A stretch of 8,197 nucleotides of DNA from Pedobacter sp. UBA1654 (GTDB lineage Bacteria; Bacteroidota; Bacteroidia; Sphingobacteriales; Sphingobacteriaceae). Both the position numbers and the translations under genes were made by a program. Numbering within the stretch: the first letter of the stretch is position 1; the number at the start of each line of letters is the position of its first letter. The stretch spans positions 16,380-24,576 of the forward strand of contig DCLG01000085.1 of assembly GCA_002320935.1 (NCBI GenBank). Direction: 5' to 3'. Shown here in pieces: positions 1 to 7,166 of this stretch. A model generated the notes under the pieces. That model was not told where the DNA came from, did not search any database, and worked only from the letters and a program-made list of their open reading frames with translations.

Positions 1-48
1 CCCTACCGGACCTGCTACACCGATTTTTACATATTTTCTTTCTGGCAT
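1..48 (-). CDS. ureG: Urease accessory GTPase UreG, N-terminal fragment (runs off the window)
   Basis: Only the first 16 codons are present, reading MPERKYVKIGVAGPVG. The end GVAGPVG is the beginning of the P-loop (GPVGSGKT) that opens UreG, the SIMIBI-class GTPase that powers nickel delivery into apo-urease in the UreD-UreF-UreG complex. The ATG lies 6 bp after the ureF stop, in the usual ureE-ureF-ureG order, and has no Shine-Dalgarno sequence. The remaining protein, of about 200 residues in the family, lies left of the window. The identification rests on the P-loop start and on gene order, which together are strong although the fragment is short. Confidence 0.9.
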   Translation of the reverse strand, partial: MPERKYVKIGVAGPVG

Positions 49-54
49 AATGAT

Positions 55-741
55 TTAGGAAATGTAGATACGTGTATAAAGTTTCTCATGCTGCATGCAG
101 CGGATATCCTGGGCTACGCAGCAGTTCCCTAATAGTTCCTCTGGCATACCCGGTTGTTTCTCAACCAACTCACTGATGAGCGGCTGCATTTGAAATAAGA
201 TCTGCTGTGCATCCATCTGGCTGATTGGCACCAGTTTAGCACAATTGGTTACAATACCGTTCAAGGAGTTGTAGTAGAATGCACTTAGTGCGTCCTTGTA
301 ATTAATTTGCTGCGCATGCGCATACATCGCAAAAGCGATGGCATAATGGCCATGCATTTCATTGGCTTGTATGGCCTTTAAATAAGCTGAACATCTTGCT
401 ACTGGTTCTAACTTCTCTGTAAGCTTCAAAAACCGGATGCCAAGTTTCTTACTGGCGTCCCTAATCTCAAAGGGGGCTTTGTAGGCAGTGATCAATGCAT
501 CCAGATCGGCAGTCTTCTTTTTGGTCGCTTTGGTGTTGCATAGTTCCCATGTTTTATGAAAAAAAGCAGCGTCGTTATTCTAGAAGCTGAATCTTAACAT
601 CGCATTCGCATACTCCCGGACAGATGCTGTATCCTTTACAATACCTTTATAGATATAGGTTTCCAGCCCGTATGATTGCGTAAATCCACCAATAGGAAAT
701 ACCGAATCATTGATTTGCATTAGTGTTAAAAGTGGGTTCAT
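55..741 (-). pseudogene. ureF: Urease accessory protein UreF, full-length frame interrupted by one in-frame TAG
   Basis: UreF binds UreD/UreH and UreG and acts as the gating factor for nickel insertion into urease. The frame from the ATG at 741 to the TAA at 57-55 spans 228 codons, the normal UreF length, and reads as UreF throughout. Near the N-terminus is MQINDSVFPIGGFTQSYGLE. The middle has the PFEIRDASKKLG segment and NEMHGHYAIAF, followed by LVPISQMDAQQ. The end is YTRIYIS, matching the family's RLF/Y-S end. Codon 54 (582-580) is TAG, between RFSF and NNDAAFF, with no frameshift, so a single base separates this from an intact gene. As written, translation would give a 53-residue stub. 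The longest piece downstream could start only at a TTG (495) and would lack the first third. The start is 1 bp after the ureE stop and has a strong Shine-Dalgarno sequence. The TAG could be a real nonsense mutation, a sequencing error or a suppressed codon. Confidence 0.88.
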
Positions 742-742
742 C

Positions 743-1237
743 TTAGTCCTCCTTTATTAAAATAATTTTGCGGTTTGCGCTGGCGTAATTATGGATCATC
801 AGCACATCTGTTTTCTCTATGATCCGCTCCTCTTTTCTGGGATTAAATCCCGCTTTGGACAGTTGCTGAAACAATGGGTTCTCAAACGCAGTAATAATCT
901 CATTCTGCGCATTGATGAAGATTGGCACATGTTTGTTTCCAATCTCAAAGCAAACAATGGCCATATCCCTGGTGCTTTCCGATTTAAATACAATACAAGC
1001 GCAAGGCAATATCTGCAGCACGACGCAAACTTCTTCATCTGCATATAGGATGTCACCATGAAGAAGTGCACGCCCGCTTAGGTTCCTGAATCCAACTTCT
1101 CTCCGCCCCCGTGTAAATTCACGAATCACCCTTTTTGTGGTGTCAAACCATTCCAGCTCCAGGAAATCTACCTCCCTGGACGATTGTACATGGTCTGCTT
1201 GCTGGATATTGCCTATGACTGCGCTTGAAACCAACAT
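743..1237 (-). CDS. ureE: Urease nickel metallochaperone UreE
   Basis: UreE is a dimeric cytoplasmic chaperone that hands nickel to the UreD-UreF-UreG-urease complex. The product is 164 residues, a normal size. The N-terminal domain is seen as FLELEWFDTTKRVIREFTRGRREVGFRN and the GDILY segment. The C-terminal metal-binding domain carries the signature FEIGNKHVPIFI, where His103 is the conserved dimer-interface nickel ligand (His96 in Klebsiella UreE). The histidine-rich C-terminal tail found in some UreE proteins is absent: the tail has one histidine, His149, and ends KIILIKED. Nickel storage capacity is therefore probably low. The gene starts 3 bp after the ureC stop, and its stop is separated from the ureF ATG by one base, so coupling to both neighbours is likely. 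UreE is divergent across bacteria, but the His motif and position make the call secure. Confidence 0.92.
   Translation of the reverse strand: MLVSSAVIGNIQQADHVQSSREVDFLELEWFDTTKRVIREFTRGRREVGFRNLSGRALLHGDILYADEEVCVVLQILPCACIVFKSESTRDMAIVCFEIGNKHVPIFINAQNEIITAFENPLFQQLSKAGFNPRKEERIIEKTDVLMIHNYASANRKIILIKED
747..753 (-). promoter_or_regulatory. Strong Shine-Dalgarno sequence for ureF
   Basis: On the minus strand AGGAGGA ends 5 bp before the ureF ATG and lies inside the last codons of ureE (Lys-Glu-Asp-stop). It fixes the ureF start at 741. It is unusual here because the other urease genes in the window have AT-rich leaders with no such motif, which is the common Bacteroidota pattern. Confidence 0.7.
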
Positions 1238-1240
1238 ATC

Positions 1241-3094
1241 TTAAAACAAGAAATATCGTTGTGCCATCGGAACTACTGATAATGGCTCACATGTTGCAAG
1301 TACCCCGTCTACAGTTACTTCATAGGTATCCGGATTGACTACAATATTTGGCGTTGCACTGTTATGGATCATATCTTTTTTCATAACGGTACGGCAATTT
1401 TTTACCGGTAAGCTTGCTCTCGAAAGTTTAAGTTTGGCTATGTTTCCGTTATCGATGGAAATTTTAGAAACGAAGTTGTAGCAAACCTTAGGAAGTGCTT
1501 TTCCAAAGCTTCCGAACATCGGTCTGTAAAGCACCGGCTGTGGTGTAGGAATAGAACCATTCGCATCTCCCATCTTTGAACCCAGGATCATTCCACCTTT
1601 GATGATCAATTCAGGTTTAACACCGAACATACTAGCTTTCCAAAGTACCAGATCGGCATATTTACCTTTTTCTATTGAACCGATATACTCGTCGATACCG
1701 TGCGCCTTGGCCGGGTTGATGGTATATTTCGCGATGTAACGTTTAACCCTGAAGTTATCGTTGTTTCCTGCTTTATCTTCACTCAGAGGACCACGTTGCA
1801 CTTTCATTTTATGTGCAGTCTGGAAAGTTCTGGAAATTACCTCTCCAACACGACCCATAGCCTGGCTGTCTGAACTCATGATGGAGAACACACCCATATC
1901 CTGGAAAATATCTTCCGCTGCCATGGTTTGTGGACGGATACGTGAATCGGCAAATGCGACATCCTCTTTAATCTTCTTGTCAAGGTGGTGTACCGCCATA
2001 AGCATATCCAGGTGTTCATCTACTGTGTTCACCGTAAATGGCTTGGTTGGATTTGTTGATGCTGGCAGGATGTTCGGATACATGGCAATTTTGATGATAT
2101 CCGGTGCGTGTCCACCTCCGGCACCTTCGGTGTGGAAGGTGTGGATCACACGGCCATTGATGGCTGCAACCGTATCTTCCAGAAATCCTGCTTCATTCAA
2201 GGTATCTGTGTGTATCGCTACCTGAACGTCGTATTTATCTGCTACTTTTAATGCAGCGTCGATGGTCGAAGGCGTTGCACCCCAGTCTTCGTGAATTTTA
2301 ACACCTAAAGCACCCGCTTCGATCTGCTCTTCAATAGGCTTCATTGTAGAAACGTTCCCTTTTCCAAAGAAGCCAACGTTTACCGGAATGTTTTCAAATG
2401 CTTCGAGCATACGTTCCATGTACCATTTTCCCGGGGTTACGGTAGTAGCGTTTGTACCATCTGCTGGCCCTGTACCGCCACCAATAAAGGTGGTTACACC
2501 GCTATAAAGCGCTGTTTCTACTTGTTGCGGACTGATAAAGTGGATGTGTGTATCGATACCACCTGCAGTAAGAATCATACCTGCACCACTATGAACTTCT
2601 GTAGAGGCACCGATCACCATCCCTTCTGTTACACCGTCCTGAATATCTGGATTACCAGCTTTTCCGACGCCAACGATCTTACCATCTTTTATCCCCACAT
2701 CACCTTTTACAATACCCCAGTGGTCTATGATGATAACGTTGCTAATCACCAGGTCGAGCACGCCTTCATCACGTAGCGCACGCGCAGACTGCCCCATACC
2801 ATCGCGGATGGTTTTACCACCGCCAAACTTGTTCTCTTCACCGTAGATATTGTAATCCTTTTCGATTTCAATGAATAGCTCGGTATCAGCCAGCCTTACC
2901 TTATCACCCGTAGTAGGGCCAAAAAGTGAAGCATACTTATCTCTTGGGATATGTAATACCCCATCTATATATTTTACGGAAGACTTATCAAGTCCTAATT
3001 TCTCTAATCCAAGTGCATCTAAACGGGATGTAAACGTTCCAGCTGTAGTTAATCCAACTACCTTGATCCACTCTCTTCTATTCCATGCTGCCAT
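1241..3094 (-). CDS. ureC: Urease alpha subunit UreC with a Tat-like N-terminal extension
   Basis: UreC is the catalytic subunit that hydrolyses urea to ammonia and carbamate at a di-nickel site. It has 617 residues against about 567 in most bacteria. All metal and catalytic residues are present at a constant offset of 49 from Klebsiella numbering: His183 and His185 (DTHIHF), the lysine to be carbamylated Lys266 (GVKIHED), His268, His295, His321, flap His369, Arg385 and Asp409. The flap cysteine (319 in Klebsiella) is valine, Val368. The end PMAQRYFLF is canonical. The normal family start corresponds to about residue 48 ([19 protein letters not shown]). The first 47 residues are extra and begin [19 protein letters not shown], resembling a twin-arginine signal. 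No ATG, GTG or TTG codon lies between codon 1 and the conserved core, so the extension must be translated. The start is 17 bp after ureB. The function is certain; export is inferred. Confidence 0.98.
   Translation of the reverse strand: MAAWNRREWIKVVGLTTAGTFTSRLDALGLEKLGLDKSSVKYIDGVLHIPRDKYASLFGPTTGDKVRLADTELFIEIEKDYNIYGEENKFGGGKTIRDGMGQSARALRDEGVLDLVISNVIIIDHWGIVKGDVGIKDGKIVGVGKAGNPDIQDGVTEGMVIGASTEVHSGAGMILTAGGIDTHIHFISPQQVETALYSGVTTFIGGGTGPADGTNATTVTPGKWYMERMLEAFENIPVNVGFFGKGNVSTMKPIEEQIEAGALGVKIHEDWGATPSTIDAALKVADKYDVQVAIHTDTLNEAGFLEDTVAAINGRVIHTFHTEGAGGGHAPDIIKIAMYPNILPASTNPTKPFTVNTVDEHLDMLMAVHHLDKKIKEDVAFADSRIRPQTMAAEDIFQDMGVFSIMSSDSQAMGRVGEVISRTFQTAHKMKVQRGPLSEDKAGNNDNFRVKRYIAKYTINPAKAHGIDEYIGSIEKGKYADLVLWKASMFGVKPELIIKGGMILGSKMGDANGSIPTPQPVLYRPMFGSFGKALPKVCYNFVSKISIDNGNIAKLKLSRASLPVKNCRTVMKKDMIHNSATPNIVVNPDTYEVTVDGVLATCEPLSVVPMAQRYFLF
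3008..3094 (-). other. Putative twin-arginine (Tat) signal region of UreC
   Basis: Residues 1-29 of UreC. NRREWIK (residues 5-11) fits the Tat consensus S/T-R-R-x-F-L-K, with N for S/T, W for F and I for L. A mildly hydrophobic run, [12 protein letters not shown] (12-23), follows. Against a classical signal, the hydrophobic core is short, Arg24 follows directly, and there is no clear A-x-A cleavage site, so it may be uncleaved. UreA and UreB have no signal of their own and would have to be carried along with UreC. Confidence 0.55.
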
Positions 3095-3111
3095 GATCTG
3101 ATATTTTATGT

Positions 3112-3483
3112 TTATTTGGAATTTCTATAATTCAGTTTTTTCACTTTTGCCAATGCTGCTGATTTAACTTTAGCATCCGTAATCTTGCCGTTGGTTAGCC
3201 CATTAAATCCATGAACCTCTTTGTTGCCGCCGATTTCGACCAGAATTACTTTCTTTTCTTCGCCAGGCTCAAAGCGAATGGCTGTGCTTGCTGGAATGTT
3301 CAAACGCATACCGAACGATTGCTCACGATCAAACGACAAGAACTTGTTAACCTCGAAAAAGTGGTAATGGCTTCCCACTTGAATTGGTCTGTCACCTTCA
3401 TTTTTTACAGACAAACTGATGGTTCGATACCCATCATTGGCCTTAATTTCTTCTTTCTTCAGAATGTACTCTCCTGGAACCAT
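3112..3483 (-). CDS. ureB: Urease beta subunit UreB
   Basis: UreB is a small structural subunit of the urease (alpha-beta-gamma)3 assembly. The 123-residue product begins [13 protein letters not shown], the standard UreB start. It carries the family core [17 protein letters not shown] (residues 31-47), then [25 protein letters not shown] and [12 protein letters not shown]. After that core it has a lysine-rich tail of about 20 residues ([20 protein letters not shown]) that short UreB proteins of about 101-106 residues lack; longer UreB proteins are known elsewhere. The start is 18 bp after the ureA stop, and ureC begins 17 bp after its own stop. There is no signal peptide. Confidence 0.97.
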   Translation of the reverse strand: MVPGEYILKKEEIKANDGYRTISLSVKNEGDRPIQVGSHYHFFEVNKFLSFDREQSFGMRLNIPASTAIRFEPGEEKKVILVEIGGNKEVHGFNGLTNGKITDAKVKSAALAKVKKLNYRNSK

Positions 3484-3501
3484 GTTGCTTAGGTTTAATT
3501 G

Positions 3502-3807
3502 TTAGCGGATTGGATTGTTTACGGTTACAAGCTTTGTCCCATCGGGGAACGTTACTTCTACCTGAACGTCATAGATCATTTCGGGTACGCCTTCCATAAC
3601 CTGTTTTTTGGTCAATAGCTTCGTACCGTACTCCATGAGCTCGGCTACTGATTTCTTTCCTACGCGGGCTTCTTCAACGATCCGCGAGCTGATAAACGCT
3701 ATGCTCTCCGGGTAATTTAACTTAACCCCTTTTTGGAGTCTTTTTGCAGCTAGCTCTCCGGCCAGATACAACATCAACTTTTCAGTTTCTCTTGGTGTTA
3801 AACGCAT
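3502..3807 (-). CDS. ureA: Urease gamma subunit UreA
   Basis: UreA is the smallest structural subunit of urease, packing against UreC in the trimeric enzyme. The 101-residue product matches the usual length of about 100. It shows the family pattern from end to end: [20 protein letters not shown] at the start, [10 protein letters not shown] (31-40), a variant of the AR-x-G segment ([17 protein letters not shown]), the VMEGVPEMI motif (70-78) and [18 protein letters not shown] at the end. It is not fused to UreB. It follows the porin stop by 36 bp of AT-rich sequence with no hairpin, consistent with readthrough from the porin. Confidence 0.98.
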   Translation of the reverse strand: MRLTPRETEKLMLYLAGELAAKRLQKGVKLNYPESIAFISSRIVEEARVGKKSVAELMEYGTKLLTKKQVMEGVPEMIYDVQVEVTFPDGTKLVTVNNPIR

Positions 3808-3843
3808 ACTTGATTATTATTTATGAATTATTTGATCTGATTT

Positions 3844-5037
3844 CTAAAGTACCGGGAGCGTAAAATATGCACCTAAAGAAACCCTGTTGAATTGCTGGTT
3901 ACTCACTTGAAGGATGTCTTTATGTGTTACGGTATTACCGACATACCCCAGGTAAAACCTCAGGTCTTTAGTCTTAAAAGGTTTATGTTGAAGTGCCGCG
4001 AAATAGGTATAATTGGTACGGAACTGGCGTCCTAGTGTTTCATCTTCATCAGAGCCGGCAGTTTCAATTCCACCTTTAAGTGCCAGTTCCCACTTGTCTG
4101 TTAAAAACTGGTCATACCGCAGGATCGCCGACTTATATACGACATCCTTATTGAGGGTTCTGTCTGCACCGGTACGGCCATAAAAATCATTGATTACCGA
4201 TGTGCCGATTAACGCATGGTCTACCGCAAAAAAGGAGTATTGCAGGTCCAGATAAATCATCTGCTTACCAGTCTTGTACTTGTTAGCCAGCGAGACCGAT
4301 CGATTTGTATTCCCCTTTGCAAACTGAGAGACATTGAACGACCATTTCGTATTAAACTTCTTATCTGCAAAAGCGCCAACCCAGGTAAAGTAAGCACCCA
4401 TAGGAACCTTAGAAGCTTCCAGATCCCCCGCTGCATAGCCGTTGTTAGCCAGCAAATGATTAAAGCTGTGATTAGATGTATTGTATATCTGCAAGTTCAG
4501 GGAATGGTCAGGTACAACCTGATAGCTTAACATTCCACCCACCACAAACAGGTTTAATATGCGGTCTACATAGTCTGTAAACTTGTATTCATAGATCGGG
4601 TTATTTTCAAACTCGTAACTACCAACCATAGCACTTTGTTTACCCACTGTAAGTGCCCATTTGTCATCTCTTCCGAACTTGTATTTCAAGAAAGCGAAGT
4701 CCAGCGCTGCAGAACTATTGTCCTGCGTAGTCGGCGCGAATGACCGGTTTAATCTAAATCTTACTTTGTAGGAAAGCCGGTCATTATAATCCCCACTCAT
4801 TAATACCCGTGCTTCGTCCAGATTGGCATTTGCCCTGCTTTCAGGATTGCCCAGATCATTCGCATTGAAGCCGGCCCGGAATAGTAGATCCAGGTTAAAA
4901 AGCCTGGAAGCTTTGGGTTCTTCCTGGCTAAGGCTATCTTTAACAGCAGATTTTTTCAGGGAATCTAATGGATCATTGGCCTTAGCCACCTGACTTAGGA
5001 ATAAAGCGCAAAAAGCAATTAACAAAGGTCTCTTCAT
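3844..5037 (-). CDS. Outer-membrane beta-barrel porin at the head of the urease operon
   Basis: The product is 397 residues from the ATG at 5037. A TTG 24 bp upstream is in frame, but the ATG gives a clean signal peptide, MKRPLLIAFCALFLSQVAKA, with an A-K-A site before Asn21. The mature protein is rich in alternating polar/aromatic strands (for example YKVRFRLNRSF and WALTVGKQSAMVGSYEF). It ends in a strand, RVSLGAYFTLPVL, typical of a barrel terminus. The overall look is that of the phosphate-selective porin O/P type, a 16-stranded barrel family common in Bacteroidota; the subfamily is not certain. It is the first gene after the predicted promoter and is followed 36 bp later by ureA. A role in letting urea or nickel cross the outer membrane is a reasonable inference from context only, as the sequence itself does not show substrate. 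Confidence 0.85.
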   Translation of the reverse strand: MKRPLLIAFCALFLSQVAKANDPLDSLKKSAVKDSLSQEEPKASRLFNLDLLFRAGFNANDLGNPESRANANLDEARVLMSGDYNDRLSYKVRFRLNRSFAPTTQDNSSAALDFAFLKYKFGRDDKWALTVGKQSAMVGSYEFENNPIYEYKFTDYVDRILNLFVVGGMLSYQVVPDHSLNLQIYNTSNHSFNHLLANNGYAAGDLEASKVPMGAYFTWVGAFADKKFNTKWSFNVSQFAKGNTNRSVSLANKYKTGKQMIYLDLQYSFFAVDHALIGTSVINDFYGRTGADRTLNKDVVYKSAILRYDQFLTDKWELALKGGIETAGSDEDETLGRQFRTNYTYFAALQHKPFKTKDLRFYLGYVGNTVTHKDILQVSNQQFNRVSLGAYFTLPVL

Positions 5038-5058
5038 GTTGAAATATTCGAATTGCTT

Positions 5059-5066
5059 CAAATGTA
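5059..5066 (-). promoter_or_regulatory. Bacteroidota-type -7 promoter element for the porin-urease operon
   Basis: The minus strand reads TACATTTG, a perfect match to the Bacteroidota housekeeping -7 element TAnnTTTG. It lies 21 bp before the porin ATG. No TTTG is present at the expected -33 position, roughly 19-20 bp further upstream. That spot is occupied by the phased repeats, as expected for a promoter that needs an activator. Confidence 0.6.
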
Positions 5067-5072
5067 ATTTCG

Positions 5073-5116
5073 ACAGATAAGAACGGGATTAGGCTGAGAT
5101 TAGAATGAGATTAGAA
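5073..5116 (-). promoter_or_regulatory. Four tandem 11-bp repeats, probable response-regulator operator
   Basis: Read on the minus strand, four contiguous 11-bp units are seen: TTCTAATCTCA, TTCTAATCTCA, GCCTAATCCCG and TTCTTATCTGT. The first two are identical and the third and fourth are degenerate, all in exact 11-bp register. The unit furthest from the porin overlaps the last codon and stop (TTC TAA) of the sensor kinase gene; the nearest ends 6 bp before the -7 element. Direct repeats at about one helical turn are the classic arrangement for OmpR/PhoB-family regulators, and a member of that family is encoded directly upstream. Confidence 0.7.
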
Positions 5117-6493
5117 CGCCTGCTTTGGAATTTTAATGGTGACAGTTGTGCCTTGGTCCTCTGCAGTTTCGAGGTTTAGTTGTGCCTGATGCAGAATAAA
5201 AATATTGCGTGCAAGCACTAAGCCAAGGCCATTTCCGTAAATATCACCAACATTCGAGGCGCGGAAAAATGAGTTGTAAATGTTTGGAACATCTTTTTGG
5301 GGAATACCAATTCCCTGGTCGATAATCTTAACAATGACACTTTTATGATCATAAGCCAGCTGAACTGTTACTGGATTCCCTTTGCCATATTTACAGGCAT
5401 TCGATAGGATATTGCTGAATGCTATATAATATAAACTCCGGTTAGCCTGCACGAGCAGATCGTCACTATCTTCAGGTATATCGGTGAAGTCGAGATCAAT
5501 TTTGAAAGCTTGATTGAGCTTCGATTCGTTCTTAATAACTTCGTATATAAGCTCATCGATCCTGATGGGTTGCACATCCCTGATCTTTCTTTTGCTGCCT
5601 AAACTCGACAATGTTAGCAGATTACTTGTCATAAACTGCATTTTGCTGGCATGACTGGAGATGGTTTCCAGGCAGTAGTAAGCCTCGTGTGATTTATCCA
5701 CAAGCGACAAGCCAAGCTCGGCCTCTCCAGCTATAATCGTCAAGGGTGTTCTTAAAGAATGTGATGCATTACCAATAAAGCTTTGTTGCAGTTGAACGGC
5801 AATATCGAGGCGGTCCAGCATGGAATTGTAGTTGGAATATAACTGATCAATCTCATCGCCCTCGGAACTATACGTATTTGTTAACCTGTGATCCAGTGTT
5901 CCAATGTTTACCTTTTTCAACTCATCGTTCAGAACCTTTATGGGTGATAATAACCGGTTGGCAAAATAAAATGCCAGTGCTATGATAAAGACGAGTACTA
6001 TCGAGCCTCCTGTTGTTAGTGTTTTATCCAGATCAGCTTGTTCGCCATGCCCGTAATCATCTACACCTTCTGATATAACCAGCAGATTTTCTGGATGTTG
6101 CCTGTCTTCAAAGTATAATGCAACATAGGATGTTTTTCCGTGTAAATTAGTGGCTTTACCTTGTTCAATAGCGGTCCGGTAAAAGGCTTCATCCATTGGA
6201 AGACTGGGTTTTACGCGTAATTTATTACTGCCTTTCACAATCCGGATCAAGTAGTCGTTTCCTTCCGATAACTGGCGTAGGTATTTACGTTTCACTTCAT
6301 AGTAAATGCGGTTATTGTAGGCATCATTTTTTATGATATGCTCGCCTACAATGCGGGCATTTTCTTCCAGCCTGTGGTAGAACTTTGTTTGTAAACTGTT
6401 CCTTGTAAAATAAGAAACATACCAGGCGAACAAAGCAATTAAGCTGATCGTGATCAGTGAAAAAAATAATATGATCTTAGCTTTAATTTTCAT
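5111..6493 (-). CDS. Two-component sensor histidine kinase (HisKA/HATPase_c)
   Basis: An inner-membrane sensor that should phosphorylate the adjacent response regulator. Numbering is from the ATG at 6493 (460 residues); an ATG 12 bp upstream is possible. A first membrane segment (about 5-27) is followed by a periplasmic domain of roughly 135 residues, a second membrane segment (about 164-179) and a HAMP region beginning NRLLSPIKVLNDEL. The HisKA box is NASHSLRTPLT with phospho-accepting His245. The ATPase shows the N box (NILSNACKYG, Asn365), the G1 box (DQGIGI, Asp392), the F box (FFRAS) and the G2 box (GNGLGL). The residue after the phospho-histidine is Ser instead of the usual Glu, a variation also known in PhoQ. 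The start overlaps the regulator's stop by 11 bp, so the pair is translationally coupled. The signal sensed is not evident; urea, nitrogen or metal are guesses from context. Confidence 0.95.
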   Translation of the reverse strand: MKIKAKIILFFSLITISLIALFAWYVSYFTRNSLQTKFYHRLEENARIVGEHIIKNDAYNNRIYYEVKRKYLRQLSEGNDYLIRIVKGSNKLRVKPSLPMDEAFYRTAIEQGKATNLHGKTSYVALYFEDRQHPENLLVISEGVDDYGHGEQADLDKTLTTGGSIVLVFIIALAFYFANRLLSPIKVLNDELKKVNIGTLDHRLTNTYSSEGDEIDQLYSNYNSMLDRLDIAVQLQQSFIGNASHSLRTPLTIIAGEAELGLSLVDKSHEAYYCLETISSHASKMQFMTSNLLTLSSLGSKRKIRDVQPIRIDELIYEVIKNESKLNQAFKIDLDFTDIPEDSDDLLVQANRSLYYIAFSNILSNACKYGKGNPVTVQLAYDHKSVIVKIIDQGIGIPQKDVPNIYNSFFRASNVGDIYGNGLGLVLARNIFILHQAQLNLETAEDQGTTVTIKIPKQAF

Positions 6494-7166
6494 TCCTGAG
6501 TACATAGCCCATTCCGATAACAGTATGGATCATCTTTTTTTCGAAGTTCTTATCTACTTTTTTTCGCAGGTAATTGACATATACGTCTACCACATTGGTG
6601 CTTAAATTTACATCCATCCCCCACACTTTATCCAGGATATCTATTCGGGATAAAACCTTGTTCTTATGGATCATCAGGTATTCCAGCAGCCTGAATTCTG
6701 TAGCGGTAAGTATTATGGAGTTTCCGCTTCTGGCTACGTGCTTACTCGAACGGTCCAGTACCAGATCATCTATCTGTATGAGGTCATTTGCCTGCTGGTT
6801 ATGGCTTGATGATTTCCGGAGCTGACGATGGATTCTCGCCTTTAATTCTTCCAATTTAAAAGGTTTGGTCATGTAGTCATCGGCATCCCTGCTAAATGCT
6901 TCAACCACATCTTCTGTTTGATCCAAAGCCGTAAGGATCAGAATTGGTACTTTTTGATCAAAACTTCGGATCTGACGACATACATCCAGTCCATTCATTC
7001 CGGGAAGCATAACATCCAAAATGATCAGGTCGTATTTCGAAGACTTCGCCATCTGCAATCCGCTGATGCCTTCCATAGCAACGCTGATGTGGAAATCCTC
7101 ATATTTTAAGCCACGTTGTATTAATGAAATTACCGAACTTTCGTCTTCTATTAATAATATCTCCAA
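6483..7166 (-). CDS. OmpR/PhoB-family response regulator
   Basis: A DNA-binding regulator of 227 residues. The receiver domain (1-115) begins MEILLIEDE with acidic-pocket Glu7 and Asp8. It has the phospho-acceptor Asp51 in ILDVMLPGMNG, the switch Thr79 and Lys101 in MTKPF. The C-terminal winged helix (about 129-225) has LTATEFRLLEYLM, the recognition-helix region NVVDVYVNYLRKKVD (191-205) and the end HTVIGMGYVLR. The start is a TTG: an in-frame TAA lies 12 bp upstream and no ATG or GTG is available between them, while the TTG gives a textbook receiver start. It is preceded by 109 bp of AT-rich sequence and overlaps the kinase gene. The most likely target is the set of 11-bp repeats ahead of the porin. 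The residue pattern is complete, so it should be phosphorylatable. Confidence 0.95.
   Translation of the reverse strand: MEILLIEDESSVISLIQRGLKYEDFHISVAMEGISGLQMAKSSKYDLIILDVMLPGMNGLDVCRQIRSFDQKVPILILTALDQTEDVVEAFSRDADDYMTKPFKLEELKARIHRQLRKSSSHNQQANDLIQIDDLVLDRSSKHVARSGNSIILTATEFRLLEYLMIHKNKVLSRIDILDKVWGMDVNLSTNVVDVYVNYLRKKVDKNFEKKMIHTVIGMGYVLRNEN

Noticed and set aside
55..495. The downstream part of ureF as an independent 146-residue gene
   Set aside because: It can start only at a TTG in the middle of the UreF fold, and the same frame continues upstream with clear UreF sequence, so it is the C-terminal part of the interrupted gene.
791..1048. Open plus-strand frame of 85 codons within ureE, and similar plus-strand frames inside ureC, ureB, porin, regulator and hydrolase genes
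   Set aside because: They are antisense shadows of well-supported minus-strand genes and show no recognisable protein pattern.
3808..3843. Possible internal promoter or terminator between porin and ureA
   Set aside because: The 36 bp are AT-rich but contain no TAnnTTTG and no hairpin. An ATCAGATC string shared with the ureC leader is short enough to be chance.
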